Positions 16,648 to 25,384 of a stretch of DNA of 35,123 nucleotides are shown piece after piece. Position numbers and translations under genes: made by a program. Each line of letters starts with the position of its first letter. Within the stretch, counting starts at the first letter, position 1. Below the pieces are notes generated by a model that ran no database searches, was not told where the DNA came from, and was given only the letters and a program-made list of their open reading frames with translations. Location of the stretch: positions 1-35,123 of the forward strand of contig NSJL01000036.1 of NCBI GenBank assembly GCA_002634385.1, written 5' to 3'. Source of the DNA: Nitrospira sp. (GTDB lineage Bacteria > Nitrospirota > Thermodesulfovibrionia > Thermodesulfovibrionales > Dissulfurispiraceae).

Positions 16648-16863
16648 ATGAGGTGCGGATACCTGCATCAATTCCGTTTGTCGGGGGCCGGATTCCCGGT
16701 GGAGTCGTGTACCGCCTGCCGCAGCCCGTATGTTCCCAGTATTTCCGAACTGCACGACTACTGCAGGGGGAAGGAGTACCGAAAATGCCCCGTTCTTCTG
16801 GAGAAGGAGAGGAGCGTTGGCGATGCCGGTCCCGTAGGTGTCCGTGTCCGCCTTGATCCGTAA
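16648..16863 (+). CDS. Small Cys-patterned protein A (new family)
   Basis: A 71-residue protein with a strong ribosome site AAAGGAGG and a Pho box upstream. Cysteines at 3, 21, 24, 39 and 47 and a Tyr at 44 give C21-x17-C39-x4-Y44-x2-C47-P. Exactly the same spacing occurs in the proteins at 30969 and 31308, which otherwise differ in sequence, so the three form a paralogous family. There is no signal peptide or membrane segment. The pattern suggests a metal or disulfide site, but no function is known to me. The stop codon is 13 bases before the start of the EAL-GGDEF gene, so the two are probably translated as a pair. Confidence 0.7.
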   Translation: MRCGYLHQFRLSGAGFPVESCTACRSPYVPSISELHDYCRGKEYRKCPVLLEKERSVGDAGPVGVRVRLDP

Positions 16864-16876
16864 AGAGGGAAAGCGA

Positions 16877-18769
16877 ATGGATGAGTGCGGCCCTGTTGCC
16901 CACTGGAAGGCTGCAATTCTGGAGAAAAAGGGACAAGCGAAAATGAGATTGAAATGGGAAATAGAGAGCGGTGGAGAGGCATTCGTCATGAGCAGGGAGG
17001 GACGGGCAGAGAGAACGGCTATCCTGGAGCTGCTGGACAGCAATGCCCTCACCTCCCATTTTCAGCCTGTATTCTCTTCGAAGGACGGCTCGATTTTCGG
17101 GTACGAGGCTCTTGCCCGCCTCCTCTTTGCGGAGAACAGCCCTTTCATGAACATAGGGGATCTGTTCCGTAAGGCAAGGGAGCTGGACGTCATTTCGTCC
17201 CTGGATGTGCTCTGCAGGGAGCAGGCCATCAAAAACGCCTCTCTCATGGAAATTGCGGAGCGGAACGCCTATCTCTTCATTAATATATGTCCCGAAACCT
17301 GCCTGGATCCCGCCCATAGCAGCGGCATCACCGATGGACTGGCGGAAGAGTGGAGAATCCCGAAGGAAAGCATCATCCTGGAGGTAACGGAAGAGAGCGC
17401 AATCCATAATTACAACGCTTTCAGGGAAGCGCTGATGTACTATCGTGACAGGGGATACAAGATCGCCATCGATGACTTCGGTGCAGGGTATGGCGGCCTG
17501 AAGATGCTTTCCATCATCGAGCCCGACTTTGTGAAGATAGACCGGCACTTCATTTCAAATATCGATAAGGCGAGCATCAAGGCGAACCTGGTGGACTCCA
17601 TCGTTTCCGCCTGCCACCGGATGGGGATCAAGGTCATTGCGGAAGGAATTGAGACCGGGGAGGAGCTGAAGGTGGTCCAGAATATGGGGATAGAGTTCCT
17701 TCAGGGTTTTTACCTGGGAAGGCCTTCCGCAACGCTGCAGCCGGGCGATACGAAAATTCCCCTCTTCCCGGCGCGAAACGGAATGAACAGGCGGGGGGAA
17801 GCCATTTTTATCGGCGACATCGCCAGCGCTGTGGATACTGTCCCCCCCTCGGCCTCGGTGAGTTATGTTTTCGACAGGTTTATCAAGAACCCCGAGCTCC
17901 GGGGCCTCCCCGTTGTGGACGAGGACAGGATCGTGGGGATGTTCAACCGGATACGTTTCCTGGAGAATCAGGTTCTGGGCCGTTACGGCTACGGGATGCA
18001 TCTCAACTCCCACAAGAAGATCGATCAGCTCATGGACCGGAGCTTTCTTCTCGTGGAGGCGACCACTCCCCTCGAAGAAGTGGCCCAAAGGATTCATTCC
18101 CGGGAATCGGAGTTCCTCTACGACGACATCTGCGTGACCCGAAGCGGGAAATATTTCGGGACCGTGGCGATCAGCAAGCTCCTCGACGCCATTACCGAGA
18201 AGAGCCTTGCTCTTGCGCGGGGGGCGAACCCCCTGTCCGGGCTTCCGGGAAACGAGTCCATCCAGAGAGAGATCTCTTCCCGCCTTTCCCAGGGCATGCA
18301 CTTCGACGTGTGTTATTTCGACATCGACCATTTCAAGCCGTACAACGATCATTACGGGTTCGAGCGCGGAGACATGGTGATCAAGAGCCTTGCGGAGTCC
18401 CTTGCTGAGCTGGTCAACGGCGAGAAGGACCCCTTTCATTTCGTGGGACACATCGGCGGGGATGATTTCATCCTCATCACCCGGCCGCAGAGCTCCCTCC
18501 TCCTTTCGGAAAGGGCTGTTTCCCGTTTCGAGGCGAAGAGACCGGAGTTCCACGGAGAGGACTACCGGAGGGGCTTTTATGTTTCCGCGAACCGGAAGGG
18601 GGAACCCGAGCAGTTCTCTCTCCTCTCGCTCTCCATCGGGATTGTCAGTACCGAGGTGTGCCGGATAGAGTCCTACGCCCAGCTCGCTTCCATCGCCACC
18701 GAGGTGAAGAAGGCGGCAAAGAGCCGGAACGGCTCCTCCATTGTCCGGGACCGGAGAATGGAGGGGTAG
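16877..18769 (+). CDS. EAL-CBS-GGDEF c-di-GMP signalling protein
   Basis: A 630-residue cytoplasmic protein. The EAL phosphodiesterase domain (about residues 50-290) has YEALAR at 76, the Asn in 'INICPE', 'LEVTEE', 'DDFGAGYG' at 199, 'VKID', 'AEGIET' and 'LQGFYLGRP', so all catalytic residues look present. A CBS-like pair follows (about 312-442), then a GGDEF domain with 'YFDIDHFKPYND' and a signature GGDDF at 527 in place of GGDEF; no RxxD inhibitory site is seen. It probably degrades c-di-GMP, with the GGDEF part of uncertain activity and CBS sensing a nucleotide. ATG 16877 behind AGAGGGA is chosen, since the frame upstream overlaps the small gene. A fragment of this gene is repeated at 23287. 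Confidence 0.88.
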   Translation: MDECGPVAHWKAAILEKKGQAKMRLKWEIESGGEAFVMSREGRAERTAILELLDSNALTSHFQPVFSSKDGSIFGYEALARLLFAENSPFMNIGDLFRKARELDVISSLDVLCREQAIKNASLMEIAERNAYLFINICPETCLDPAHSSGITDGLAEEWRIPKESIILEVTEESAIHNYNAFREALMYYRDRGYKIAIDDFGAGYGGLKMLSIIEPDFVKIDRHFISNIDKASIKANLVDSIVSACHRMGIKVIAEGIETGEELKVVQNMGIEFLQGFYLGRPSATLQPGDTKIPLFPARNGMNRRGEAIFIGDIASAVDTVPPSASVSYVFDRFIKNPELRGLPVVDEDRIVGMFNRIRFLENQVLGRYGYGMHLNSHKKIDQLMDRSFLLVEATTPLEEVAQRIHSRESEFLYDDICVTRSGKYFGTVAISKLLDAITEKSLALARGANPLSGLPGNESIQREISSRLSQGMHFDVCYFDIDHFKPYNDHYGFERGDMVIKSLAESLAELVNGEKDPFHFVGHIGGDDFILITRPQSSLLLSERAVSRFEAKRPEFHGEDYRRGFYVSANRKGEPEQFSLLSLSIGIVSTEVCRIESYAQLASIATEVKKAAKSRNGSSIVRDRRMEG

Positions 18770-18850
18770 CGTGGATCGACGGAACGGCCGGTTGCTCTGC
18801 ACCCTGCTGTTGTAGGTGAACCCCTTGCCATGGTCCGGTAGCCGTCCGCG

Positions 18851-20098
18851 ATGAACCGCTTTCTCTGGGGTGTCGCTACGTCAGCCTTTCAACTCGAGGG
18901 CTCCCCCTATGCGGACTGGACATCGTGGGACGATGTCCTGAACGGAAAACCCGACGTCACCAACCATTACGCACTCTATAAACAGGACCTTCTTCTGCTG
19001 AAGGACCTCGGGGTCAATGCCTACCGCTTCTCCGTGGAATGGAGCAGAATCCAGCCCCGGGAGAATGCCTGGGACCACAGGGCCATCGACCACTACCGGG
19101 AGATTGTCGACATCCTGCTCGAAAACGGGATTGAGCCCATGGTCACCCTTCACCATTTCACCCATCCCCTCTGGTTTGCGAAGCGGTATCCGTGGCATGA
19201 GGACGTCTCCGTCGGGAAGTTCCTCCGCTTCGTGGAAAAGGTGGTGCCCGCACTCAAGGGTGTGCGTTACTGGATCACCTTCAACGAACCGTATGTGCTC
19301 GTTCTGGCCGGCTACTTCGAGGGGTGCACCCCTCCGGGGATACGCAACTCCTCCCTGGGAATTCGGGCGCTGAGAAATATCCTTGTCAGTCATGCGCATG
19401 CCTACTCTCTTATTCACGGGGAGCATCCGGCCGATTCCCGGGTGAGCGTCGCCCACAACATGGCTGCTCTTGCGCCGTGGCACCGCTGGAATCCTTTCGA
19501 CACGCTCCTCGCCCGTATCGCAAAATACTTTTACAACCACTCCCTCCTCGACGCCTTTCTGACCGGGATCCTGCGCATCACGTTCCCTTTCAAAAAAGAG
19601 ACGGCGATCGAGGTGCCCATCAGAAATACCCTGGATTACTTCGGGGTAAACTACTATACACGGGTGCACATGCGGTTCAACCCCTTCAGGAAAATGGGGG
19701 TCGAAATGCGCCACAGGGATATTGACGGGGGAGGACTCACCGACATGGGATGGGAGGTATACCCGAAAGGTCTCGAAAAGGTGCTGCGGTATGCCTCGAA
19801 ACTCAATGTCCCCCTGATTATCACCGAAAACGGCATCGCCACACGGGACTGTCAGAAAAAGATACACTATATGAGAAGGCATGTGGATGTGGTGGAGAAA
19901 TGCATCAGGGACGGCATCGACGTTCGGGGGTATTTCTACTGGTCGCTTATCGACAATTACGAGTGGCTGCAAGGCCTGGACGCCCGTTTCGGCCTGTACC
20001 GGGTGGATTTTAAAACACTGGAGCGCATTCCTACCAATGCTGCTGCCTATTATTCCTATCTCATCAAGAGCCGTTCGTCAGGCTTAGCCGAGAATTAA
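18851..20098 (+). CDS. Glycoside hydrolase family 1 (beta-glucosidase-like)
   Basis: A 415-residue retaining glycosidase fold. The acid/base Glu146 is in 'TFNEP', the nucleophile Glu326 is in 'IITENG', and 'FLWGVATSAFQLEG' is the usual N-terminus. It lacks a signal peptide, so it acts in the cytoplasm. The family splits beta-glucosides or beta-galactosides, and a few members transfer sugars between glycolipids (for example plant SFR2); the Pho-linked, lipid-remodelling context makes a glycolipid substrate worth considering, but this is inference. The gene follows the EAL-GGDEF gene by 81 bases and lacks a clear ribosome site. Its stop codon sits in a 14-base palindrome (20090-20103). A part of it is repeated at 23321-23438. 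Confidence 0.85.
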   Translation: MNRFLWGVATSAFQLEGSPYADWTSWDDVLNGKPDVTNHYALYKQDLLLLKDLGVNAYRFSVEWSRIQPRENAWDHRAIDHYREIVDILLENGIEPMVTLHHFTHPLWFAKRYPWHEDVSVGKFLRFVEKVVPALKGVRYWITFNEPYVLVLAGYFEGCTPPGIRNSSLGIRALRNILVSHAHAYSLIHGEHPADSRVSVAHNMAALAPWHRWNPFDTLLARIAKYFYNHSLLDAFLTGILRITFPFKKETAIEVPIRNTLDYFGVNYYTRVHMRFNPFRKMGVEMRHRDIDGGGLTDMGWEVYPKGLEKVLRYASKLNVPLIITENGIATRDCQKKIHYMRRHVDVVEKCIRDGIDVRGYFYWSLIDNYEWLQGLDARFGLYRVDFKTLERIPTNAAAYYSYLIKSRSSGLAEN

Positions 20099-20203
20099 TT
20101 CTCATTTAATGATGCTATAATGCCGGATTGGAAAAGTATGAGTGATGCTTCGTGTGAATTCCATGTTTGTACGCAAAACCCTTATATGTAGCGGGAGGCA
20201 ATT

Positions 20204-21003
20204 ATGCCTGACATAAATCTGAAATTTTCTCAGAGGCGTCAATTGCAGCAGGCTTTACATGGGACACAGGCTGTTTGCCTCTATCGTCGGGTTTTCGCCA
20301 TACGGAGCCATTCCCCATCCCACTACCATGGGAGACTTCTTGCGCAGGTTTGATCTTTGTCACATCAGGCAGCTTGAGAGCGTCAATGCCCAGGCTCTCC
20401 GGAAGGTCTACGATGCTTCCCAACACATGCCTGCCATTACCCTGGACATCGACTCCACGCTGGATGAAGTCCAGGGAAGCCAAAGACAGGGAGCCAAGTG
20501 GGCCTATACCGGAATCAGAGCACTGCATCCCCTGCTGTGCTTCATCAGAGAAAATGCCGATTGGCTGCACAGCAGATTGAGATCCGGAAATGCCTATACG
20601 TCCGACGGAGCGGTGAGTTTCATCCGGGAGTGCTACTATAAGAGTAAAGAGCTTGCCGATTCCATCAATGTCTGCATGGATTCGGGGTTCTACGAAAAAG
20701 AGATTGTTGCTGAATGTGAGCGTCTTGGTGTGGGGTTCAGTATCACTCACGGCGGATCAAACGGCCCCTCTGATGAGGGCGGTTCATGCTCTGCCTGAGA
20801 CGGCATGGGTAAAAATCGATAAATGCGTATGGGTATCCGAGCTCCGATACCAGCCGGTCAACTGGCCTTCTGAGTATCGATTCCTGGTAAGGCCCGAGGA
20901 ACTCCCCCGGAAAGAGCAGATGTCCCTGCTGGATACAACCGCGTATCGGTACCATGTGATTGTCACCAATTCAATGGTATTCTTTTTGCTTATGAACGGA
21001 TAA
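20204..21003 (+). pseudogene. IS1380-family transposase remnant
   Basis: Two overlapping frames together give a broken IS1380-type DDE transposase. The frame 20259-20798 has 'PTTMGDFLRRFD' and 'ITLDIDSTLDEVQG' (first catalytic Asp region) through 'CMDSGFYEKEIV'. One extra base near 20747-20749 shifts the rest to the frame ending at 21003 ('ADQTAPLMRAVHALPETAW', then 'YRYHVIVTN'). The N-terminal domain is mostly missing and the last roughly 150 residues, including the final catalytic region, are absent. No terminal inverted repeats or target duplication are visible. It is a dead insertion sequence between the GH1 and porin genes. Confidence 0.8.
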
Positions 21004-21296
21004 CACATCTTCAGTTCGGCTGACGTGCCGCAGGCAGTATCTTTCTTCCGTTTTGTAGGGAGCGGTGCGTTCATTGCGTTTAAATTGCCCTCTTAGTGAG
21101 CCAAATGACCTGTTGATGAGAGCCTCCATTGGCCGACACAACCCTGTTTGAGCTTATTTTCCTGCCGCCATCACCTGTTTCGTCTGCATTTCGCCCTTAC
21201 CCTTCTCTTATCGCTGGATCTGGGTAGTACTAAATTCCTCTGGAATGATAAATATGCCTATGTCAAGGTCAGCTGATGGTACCTTTTCGAAAGAAG
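21004..21296. other. Gene-free stretch after the transposase remnant
   Basis: AT-richer than its surroundings. I see no coding region; it may be further decayed insertion-sequence DNA. The porin terminator follows at 21297-21345. Confidence 0.4.
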
Positions 21297-21345
21297 ATAT
21301 AAAAAAGATGAGAGGGATATAAATCTCTAGGAGTTTATATCCCTC
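21297..21345 (-). terminator. Intrinsic terminator of the porin gene
   Basis: A perfect 12-bp stem, GAGGGATATAAA (21312-21323) and TTTATATCCCTC (21334-21345), with a 10-base loop. On the minus strand it is followed by CATC and a T6 run (from 21306 downward), 74 bases after the porin stop codon. Confidence 0.85.
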
Positions 21346-21418
21346 CCGAAGGGGGATAAGGTGAGGGGAATACGAATTTATGGATGTCCATATCCTCCCA
21401 AGCAGGGTTACCTGGAGT

Positions 21419-22660
21419 TCAGAATTTAAAATTGAAGTCGACCTGCGCCAGGTTTTCCTTCTCCTTTGTCCCTTTGCTATTTTCTGTATGATAGTAGTCG
21501 AGGCCAAGCCAGATGTTCTTAGCAAGGCCCAGATTGAAAAGCGCCTCGTGACCTTTTACGCCTGTGTCGCCGCCGTGAAAGTCAGAATCAGGAAAGATAT
21601 CGAGCCATGCATCTTTTTTGAGATCACGGTACGAATATCCCAGTTGCCAGTCCCAGAGCTTGCCGATTTTTTTATGCCCTATCAGAACACCGGCAATATA
21701 TCCATTGTTTTCTTCGTCGGGATCAGGATTCTTTATGTACTCACCATAGACCGCAAGATAGGGAAGCATGTCTGCGATCTTTTTGAATGAGAGCTGTGCG
21801 CTCGCTCCGTATGAATCATAGTCTGATTGCAATTTTCCTCCCGAGAGCGTATTGGTCCCGCTTGTGTGGTCGAGAGCCAGTCCCTTGAGGCCTGCAAACC
21901 CGTAGTAGGAAGCAGCAAGCTTAAGATTTGCAGTATCGGCTATATTCCAGCTCAAACCCGGTTGCAGAGCAAACATCGTTGGGTCACCGCCGCTTCCTCT
22001 TTCATCGAGCACAAAGAAGGCTGAATTGAGGAACAGCTCAAATTCCTTGGATGCCCTGTACGGGAATTGAGCTGCAACGCCCTCGGGGGTGATGTCCGAA
22101 TCCCAGAGAAGATCAGAAGGTCTCCAAAGGGGATTCTGCATTTTTCCTCCGGTAAGCCTGAACCATTCAGTGGGGTGCCACTCCGCGAAAGCATAATCAA
22201 TTCTCACCGTGGGTTTCTCGAAAGAGTTTGTAAATGTCTGGTTTGTAGATCGAGGGTCACCGCTTCCGGTGGCGAGTCCGAAGCCGACCTTCACTGTGTC
22301 GACAATCTTTGATTCAACGCTGAGCCTCAGTCTGTACCTACCCCGCTCCCGCTGCTCCCCTCCTTCACGGTCCTCGTATTGGTAGCGGAGTCTCATATCG
22401 CCTTTAAGCTTTGTGTTTTGAACCCACTCAGGTATCTTCGGTTCCTTAGTCTCAGCTTTTGCCTTAGCTGCTTCCTGTCGTGATTCATTGAGGATTGCCT
22501 CAGCCTCGGCGCGGGTGAGAACACCCTTTTCGACGAGCTTATCCACTAGATGGGCTTCTCCGGCGAAAGACACAGAAGTGACCAATACCGCTGCCATGCA
22601 GATAATTAAAAAGAGTACAACAATCCAGATACTTTTTGCTTCAACTCCTTTTCTTTTCAT
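21419..22660 (-). CDS. Outer-membrane porin, Porin_5 / OprO-P-like, Pho-box controlled
   Basis: A 413-residue protein. A long basic signal peptide ends near 'VSFA' (about residue 33), then a coiled/helical segment 'LVDKLVEKGVLTRAEAEAIL' with an Ala/Glu/Lys-rich stretch to about residue 75, then alternating beta-strand sequence with many aromatic girdle residues, ending in 'VDFNFKF' with the C-terminal Phe needed for outer-membrane assembly. These are marks of trimeric or putative porins with an N-terminal anchor-like helix. The Pho-type box upstream makes uptake of phosphate or phosphorylated compounds likely, but channel selectivity is inference. The ribosome site AAAGGAGG precedes ATG 22660, and a perfect terminator follows. 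Confidence 0.85.
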   Translation of the reverse strand: MKRKGVEAKSIWIVVLFLIICMAAVLVTSVSFAGEAHLVDKLVEKGVLTRAEAEAILNESRQEAAKAKAETKEPKIPEWVQNTKLKGDMRLRYQYEDREGGEQRERGRYRLRLSVESKIVDTVKVGFGLATGSGDPRSTNQTFTNSFEKPTVRIDYAFAEWHPTEWFRLTGGKMQNPLWRPSDLLWDSDITPEGVAAQFPYRASKEFELFLNSAFFVLDERGSGGDPTMFALQPGLSWNIADTANLKLAASYYGFAGLKGLALDHTSGTNTLSGGKLQSDYDSYGASAQLSFKKIADMLPYLAVYGEYIKNPDPDEENNGYIAGVLIGHKKIGKLWDWQLGYSYRDLKKDAWLDIFPDSDFHGGDTGVKGHEALFNLGLAKNIWLGLDYYHTENSKGTKEKENLAQVDFNFKF

Positions 22661-22868
22661 GAATAACGCCTCCTTTTGTAACTATTGTACCGGCCTTTTT
22701 CAAGCAACATGATTGACTTCAAAGCGCAGCTTTTTTCGATCTCTATCTGGGACAAAATTATTTCGATCTTCACCTCTCTTTCTTTCCGGATGCAGTGGTA
22801 AGCTCAACCGGAGGAATTGACATATGCCGGAAAAACTTCGACTCTACGCTCTCAATTGTAAACGGAAA

Positions 22869-22910
22869 ATTTTAAACAGGTATTACATGTTTGTTACGTC
22901 TTGATTACAT
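22869..22910 (-). promoter_or_regulatory. Pho box (three half-sites) before the porin gene
   Basis: On the minus strand ATGTAAT (22910-22904), ACGTAAC (22899-22893) and ATGTAAT (22888-22882) repeat every 11 bases. A TAAAAT word (22874-22869) lies 7 bases after the last half-site; the 11-base position holds only ATTTTC, so the -10 is less certain than in the other boxes. The resulting leader before ATG 22660 would be about 200 bases. Confidence 0.75.
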
Positions 22911-23286
22911 TTGGCGGGGAATAGGAATCACATGATTTTAACCAAGGGGCCAGAAAGATCGCAGCGTACGGCGTACCCGGATTGAGGTCACCGGAAGTTG
23001 AAAAGTTCTTCTGAAAGCGAAAGCAGTCTTTAGTTCTGAATGCAGGCCAGCCAGCCCCCTTCTTTCCTGGTTCCTCCGGAAATTGAGGAGACAGGGGAAA
23101 GTGGGGAGGGGTTGAATAAGGATGGGGATATATAGGAAACTATTCTCCGGACGTGATCTGAGGAAGGAGGATAGCGGATGCAAGAGAGCGAGGTGTATCG
23201 GTAACTGCTGGAATTACGGGATCCATTTATAAGATATAAATGTCTGAACGATCTGTAAGAAATGTGGAAAGGATGCCCTGTTTCCG
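22911..23286. other. Gene-free stretch before the phosphatase gene
   Basis: No gene supported. It holds a perfect inverted repeat CATTTATA-AGA-TATAAATG (23224-23242) that could be an operator or a weak hairpin. No 11-base-periodic Pho half-sites are seen on the plus strand toward the phosphatase gene. Confidence 0.4.
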
Positions 23287-23438
23287 CCATAATTACAACG
23301 CTTTCAGAAAAGCGCTGAGGTTCCCCCGATCATCACCGAAAACGGCATCGCCACACGGGACCGCAAAAAAAGATACAAAGATACACTATCCGAAAAGGCA
23401 TGTGGATGATGTAGAGAAATGCATCAGGGACGGCATCG
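23287..23438 (+). pseudogene. Fossil joining pieces of the EAL-GGDEF gene and the GH1 gene
   Basis: Positions 23287-23320 match 17404-17437 of the EAL-GGDEF gene with about three differences. Directly after this, 23321-23438 matches 19808-19919 of the GH1 gene at high identity with a few small indels, including the words CACCGAAAACGGCATCGCC and GAAATGCATCAGGGACGGCA. The 2.37 kb between the two source segments is missing. This looks like the scar of a duplicated EAL-GH1 pair that suffered an internal deletion. No intact reading frame remains. It ends 94 bases before the phosphatase start codon. Confidence 0.8.
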
Positions 23439-23532
23439 TACTATGCGTGTCTTATCAGGACAAGAGACGGGATCGGGCGGAAGAGGGGCATGCCGGACCG
23501 GGAACGGTGAATACGGAGAGAGGGAGGACGGA

Positions 23533-25134
23533 ATGAGCGACAGGACAAAAGGAGCTTTTGTTGCGGGCGGCGCGGTCAGCCGCAGGGATCTTTTGAAGGC
23601 AGCGGGAGGGGCGGCCCTTTGCTCTCTTGTGCCCTCCCTCGCCGTAGGTGCGCAAGCGCCGGACTTCCGGTCCTCCCGGGGCCGCGGGCTCATCTTCGTG
23701 GTAGGGGACGGGATGCCCCTCGGGGTGGTCCGTGCCATGCACGAGATCAGTACGGGAGTGTATGGCAATGCGGGGAGTATCCTCTATCGGCGGATGAGGG
23801 ATGAGCATTCCGTCCTGGGGTATGTGGGGACGCGGAGCTTGTCCAGTATCGTGACGGATTCCGCTCCTGCTTCCGTAGCATGGGCGACGGGGTCGAAGAC
23901 AATGAACAGGATGCTCTCCTCGCTGCCCGACGGACGCCCTCTGAAGACGATTATGGAACTGGTGAAGGAGGAGGGGTACGCGTGCGGGCTGGTGACCACC
24001 GCCCGGGTCACCCATGCGACCCCTGCTGCATGGATTTCACACCGGATGCACCGGGACAGCGAGGAAGAGATCGCCCTCGATTATCTGAAGTTCAGGCCGG
24101 ATGTCCTCCTCGGGGGGGGGAGCAGTTACTTCAGCGCTGCGAAGAGGAAGGATGGAAGGGATCTCTTCAAGGAATTCGGAGATTCCGGATATGCTGTGGT
24201 GCAGGACAGGGGCAGCCTCCTGGAGCAGGGCACTGTTTTGTCAAAGGGACCGCTGATGGGAGCCTTCACTGCATCCCATATCAGCTACTACGTGGACAGG
24301 GTGCACGGCGGAGAAGGGGAAAAGGCCCAGCCCTCCCTGGCTGAAATGACTGCAGTAGCCCTGCAGAGGCTTTCCGCACATCCCCGGGGCTTCCTCCTCC
24401 AGGTGGAGGCAGGGAGAATCGATCATGCCAACCACTCGAACGATGCATGGGCTTCCATCCTGGAAACCTACGAAATGGATATGACCCTCGGAGTGATCGA
24501 GGCGTATCTCAAGGCGAATCCTTCCACCCTTGTCATCGTCATTTCGGATCACGGGAATGCCGGATGGGGGCTGAACGGGACAGGCCCCGAGTATAGTGAT
24601 TCCGGCGATGCATTGAAGAAATATGCATCGGTGAGAGCGTCCTTCGAGACAATGATAAGGCGGATGCGGGGGAAGAGCGCAGGGGAGATCAGGGATATTT
24701 TTGAGGAAAGCACTGCCTGCAGGATCTCGCACGAGGAGGCGTCTATGATGTATGATGCCCTGCAGCCCGGGTACAAGCCGTACCCCGGAGATTATGCGTA
24801 CCAGCCCGATGCCACGATGGGAAAGATCCTGGCGCACAGCGCATACGGAGCCGATGCCCGGGGGAGGAAGACGGCGCTGGTACGCAGGGGCAACGTGGGA
24901 TTCACCTCTAGCAACCATACGGGGGAGGATCAGATGGTGCTGGCTTTCGGGCATACGGCACACCAGACCGGTCTCGGCAGATGTGTCGAAAATACGTATC
25001 TCTTCACTGTCCTGTGCTCGTATTTCGGCATCAAATACAAGAACCCGTCGCTGTCGTATGACGAGGCAAAGCAGTACCTGAAGACCGTCTCTGCCGGGGA
25101 ATGGGAGCGGCATCTGCGATTGCATATCGCCTGA
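23533..25134 (+). CDS. phoA: Tat-exported PhoA-family alkaline phosphatase
   Basis: A 533-residue metalloenzyme that releases phosphate from organic monoesters in the periplasm. The start ATG 23533 (site GGGAGG) puts the twin-arginine motif SRRDLLK at residues 16-22, followed by a hydrophobic stretch and 'VGAQA' cleavage region. The open frame continues upstream to 23419, but that part is relic DNA. Metal and active-site marks of the family: Asp59 in 'VVGDGM', nucleophile Ser110 in 'VTDSAPASVAWATG', 'EAGRIDHANHSNDAW' (Asp297, His301), 'ISDHG' (Asp339, His340) and 'NHTGED' (His462). No Pho box is seen directly upstream, unlike its neighbours; the relic there may have replaced it. Confidence 0.9.
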   Translation: MSDRTKGAFVAGGAVSRRDLLKAAGGAALCSLVPSLAVGAQAPDFRSSRGRGLIFVVGDGMPLGVVRAMHEISTGVYGNAGSILYRRMRDEHSVLGYVGTRSLSSIVTDSAPASVAWATGSKTMNRMLSSLPDGRPLKTIMELVKEEGYACGLVTTARVTHATPAAWISHRMHRDSEEEIALDYLKFRPDVLLGGGSSYFSAAKRKDGRDLFKEFGDSGYAVVQDRGSLLEQGTVLSKGPLMGAFTASHISYYVDRVHGGEGEKAQPSLAEMTAVALQRLSAHPRGFLLQVEAGRIDHANHSNDAWASILETYEMDMTLGVIEAYLKANPSTLVIVISDHGNAGWGLNGTGPEYSDSGDALKKYASVRASFETMIRRMRGKSAGEIRDIFEESTACRISHEEASMMYDALQPGYKPYPGDYAYQPDATMGKILAHSAYGADARGRKTALVRRGNVGFTSSNHTGEDQMVLAFGHTAHQTGLGRCVENTYLFTVLCSYFGIKYKNPSLSYDEAKQYLKTVSAGEWERHLRLHIA

Positions 25135-25261
25135 GGACCTCTCTTTGGCGTGGGGCATGGGGGGGAACTCTTTCTTTGCGGGCGAATTTCTCCGTGCGAG
25201 CCCCCGTACATGCTTCGTTTCAGAATCCGTCACTCATGGAGAAAGCCGGAGCCCCTCTACT

Positions 25262-25342
25262 CCGTCACCCCGGCGAAAGCCGGGGTCCAGTTCCTTATTC
25301 AAAGGACTGGATCCCGGCTCAGAAGATCCGCCGGGATGACGG
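25262..25342. repeat. 81-bp dispersed palindromic repeat
   Basis: Ends CCGTCACCCCGGCG and CGCCGGGATGACGG are inverted with one mismatch, and inner arms GGGGTCCAGT and ACTGGATCCC pair as well. This matches the common bacterial CGTCATCCCGGCGAAAGCC...GGATCC repeat class. It lies between the convergent phosphatase and kinase genes and could work as a bidirectional terminator. Nothing else is seen in 25135-25384. Confidence 0.8.
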
Positions 25343-25384
25343 CAGAAAGAAAGCACCTTCCCTGTCTTTGTCAGCGTGCAAGGG

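Noticed and set aside
20090..20121. Terminator or promoter after the GH1 gene
   Set aside because: GAGAATTAATTCTC is a perfect palindrome without a loop or T-run, and the TATAAT at 20116-20121 has no acceptable -35.
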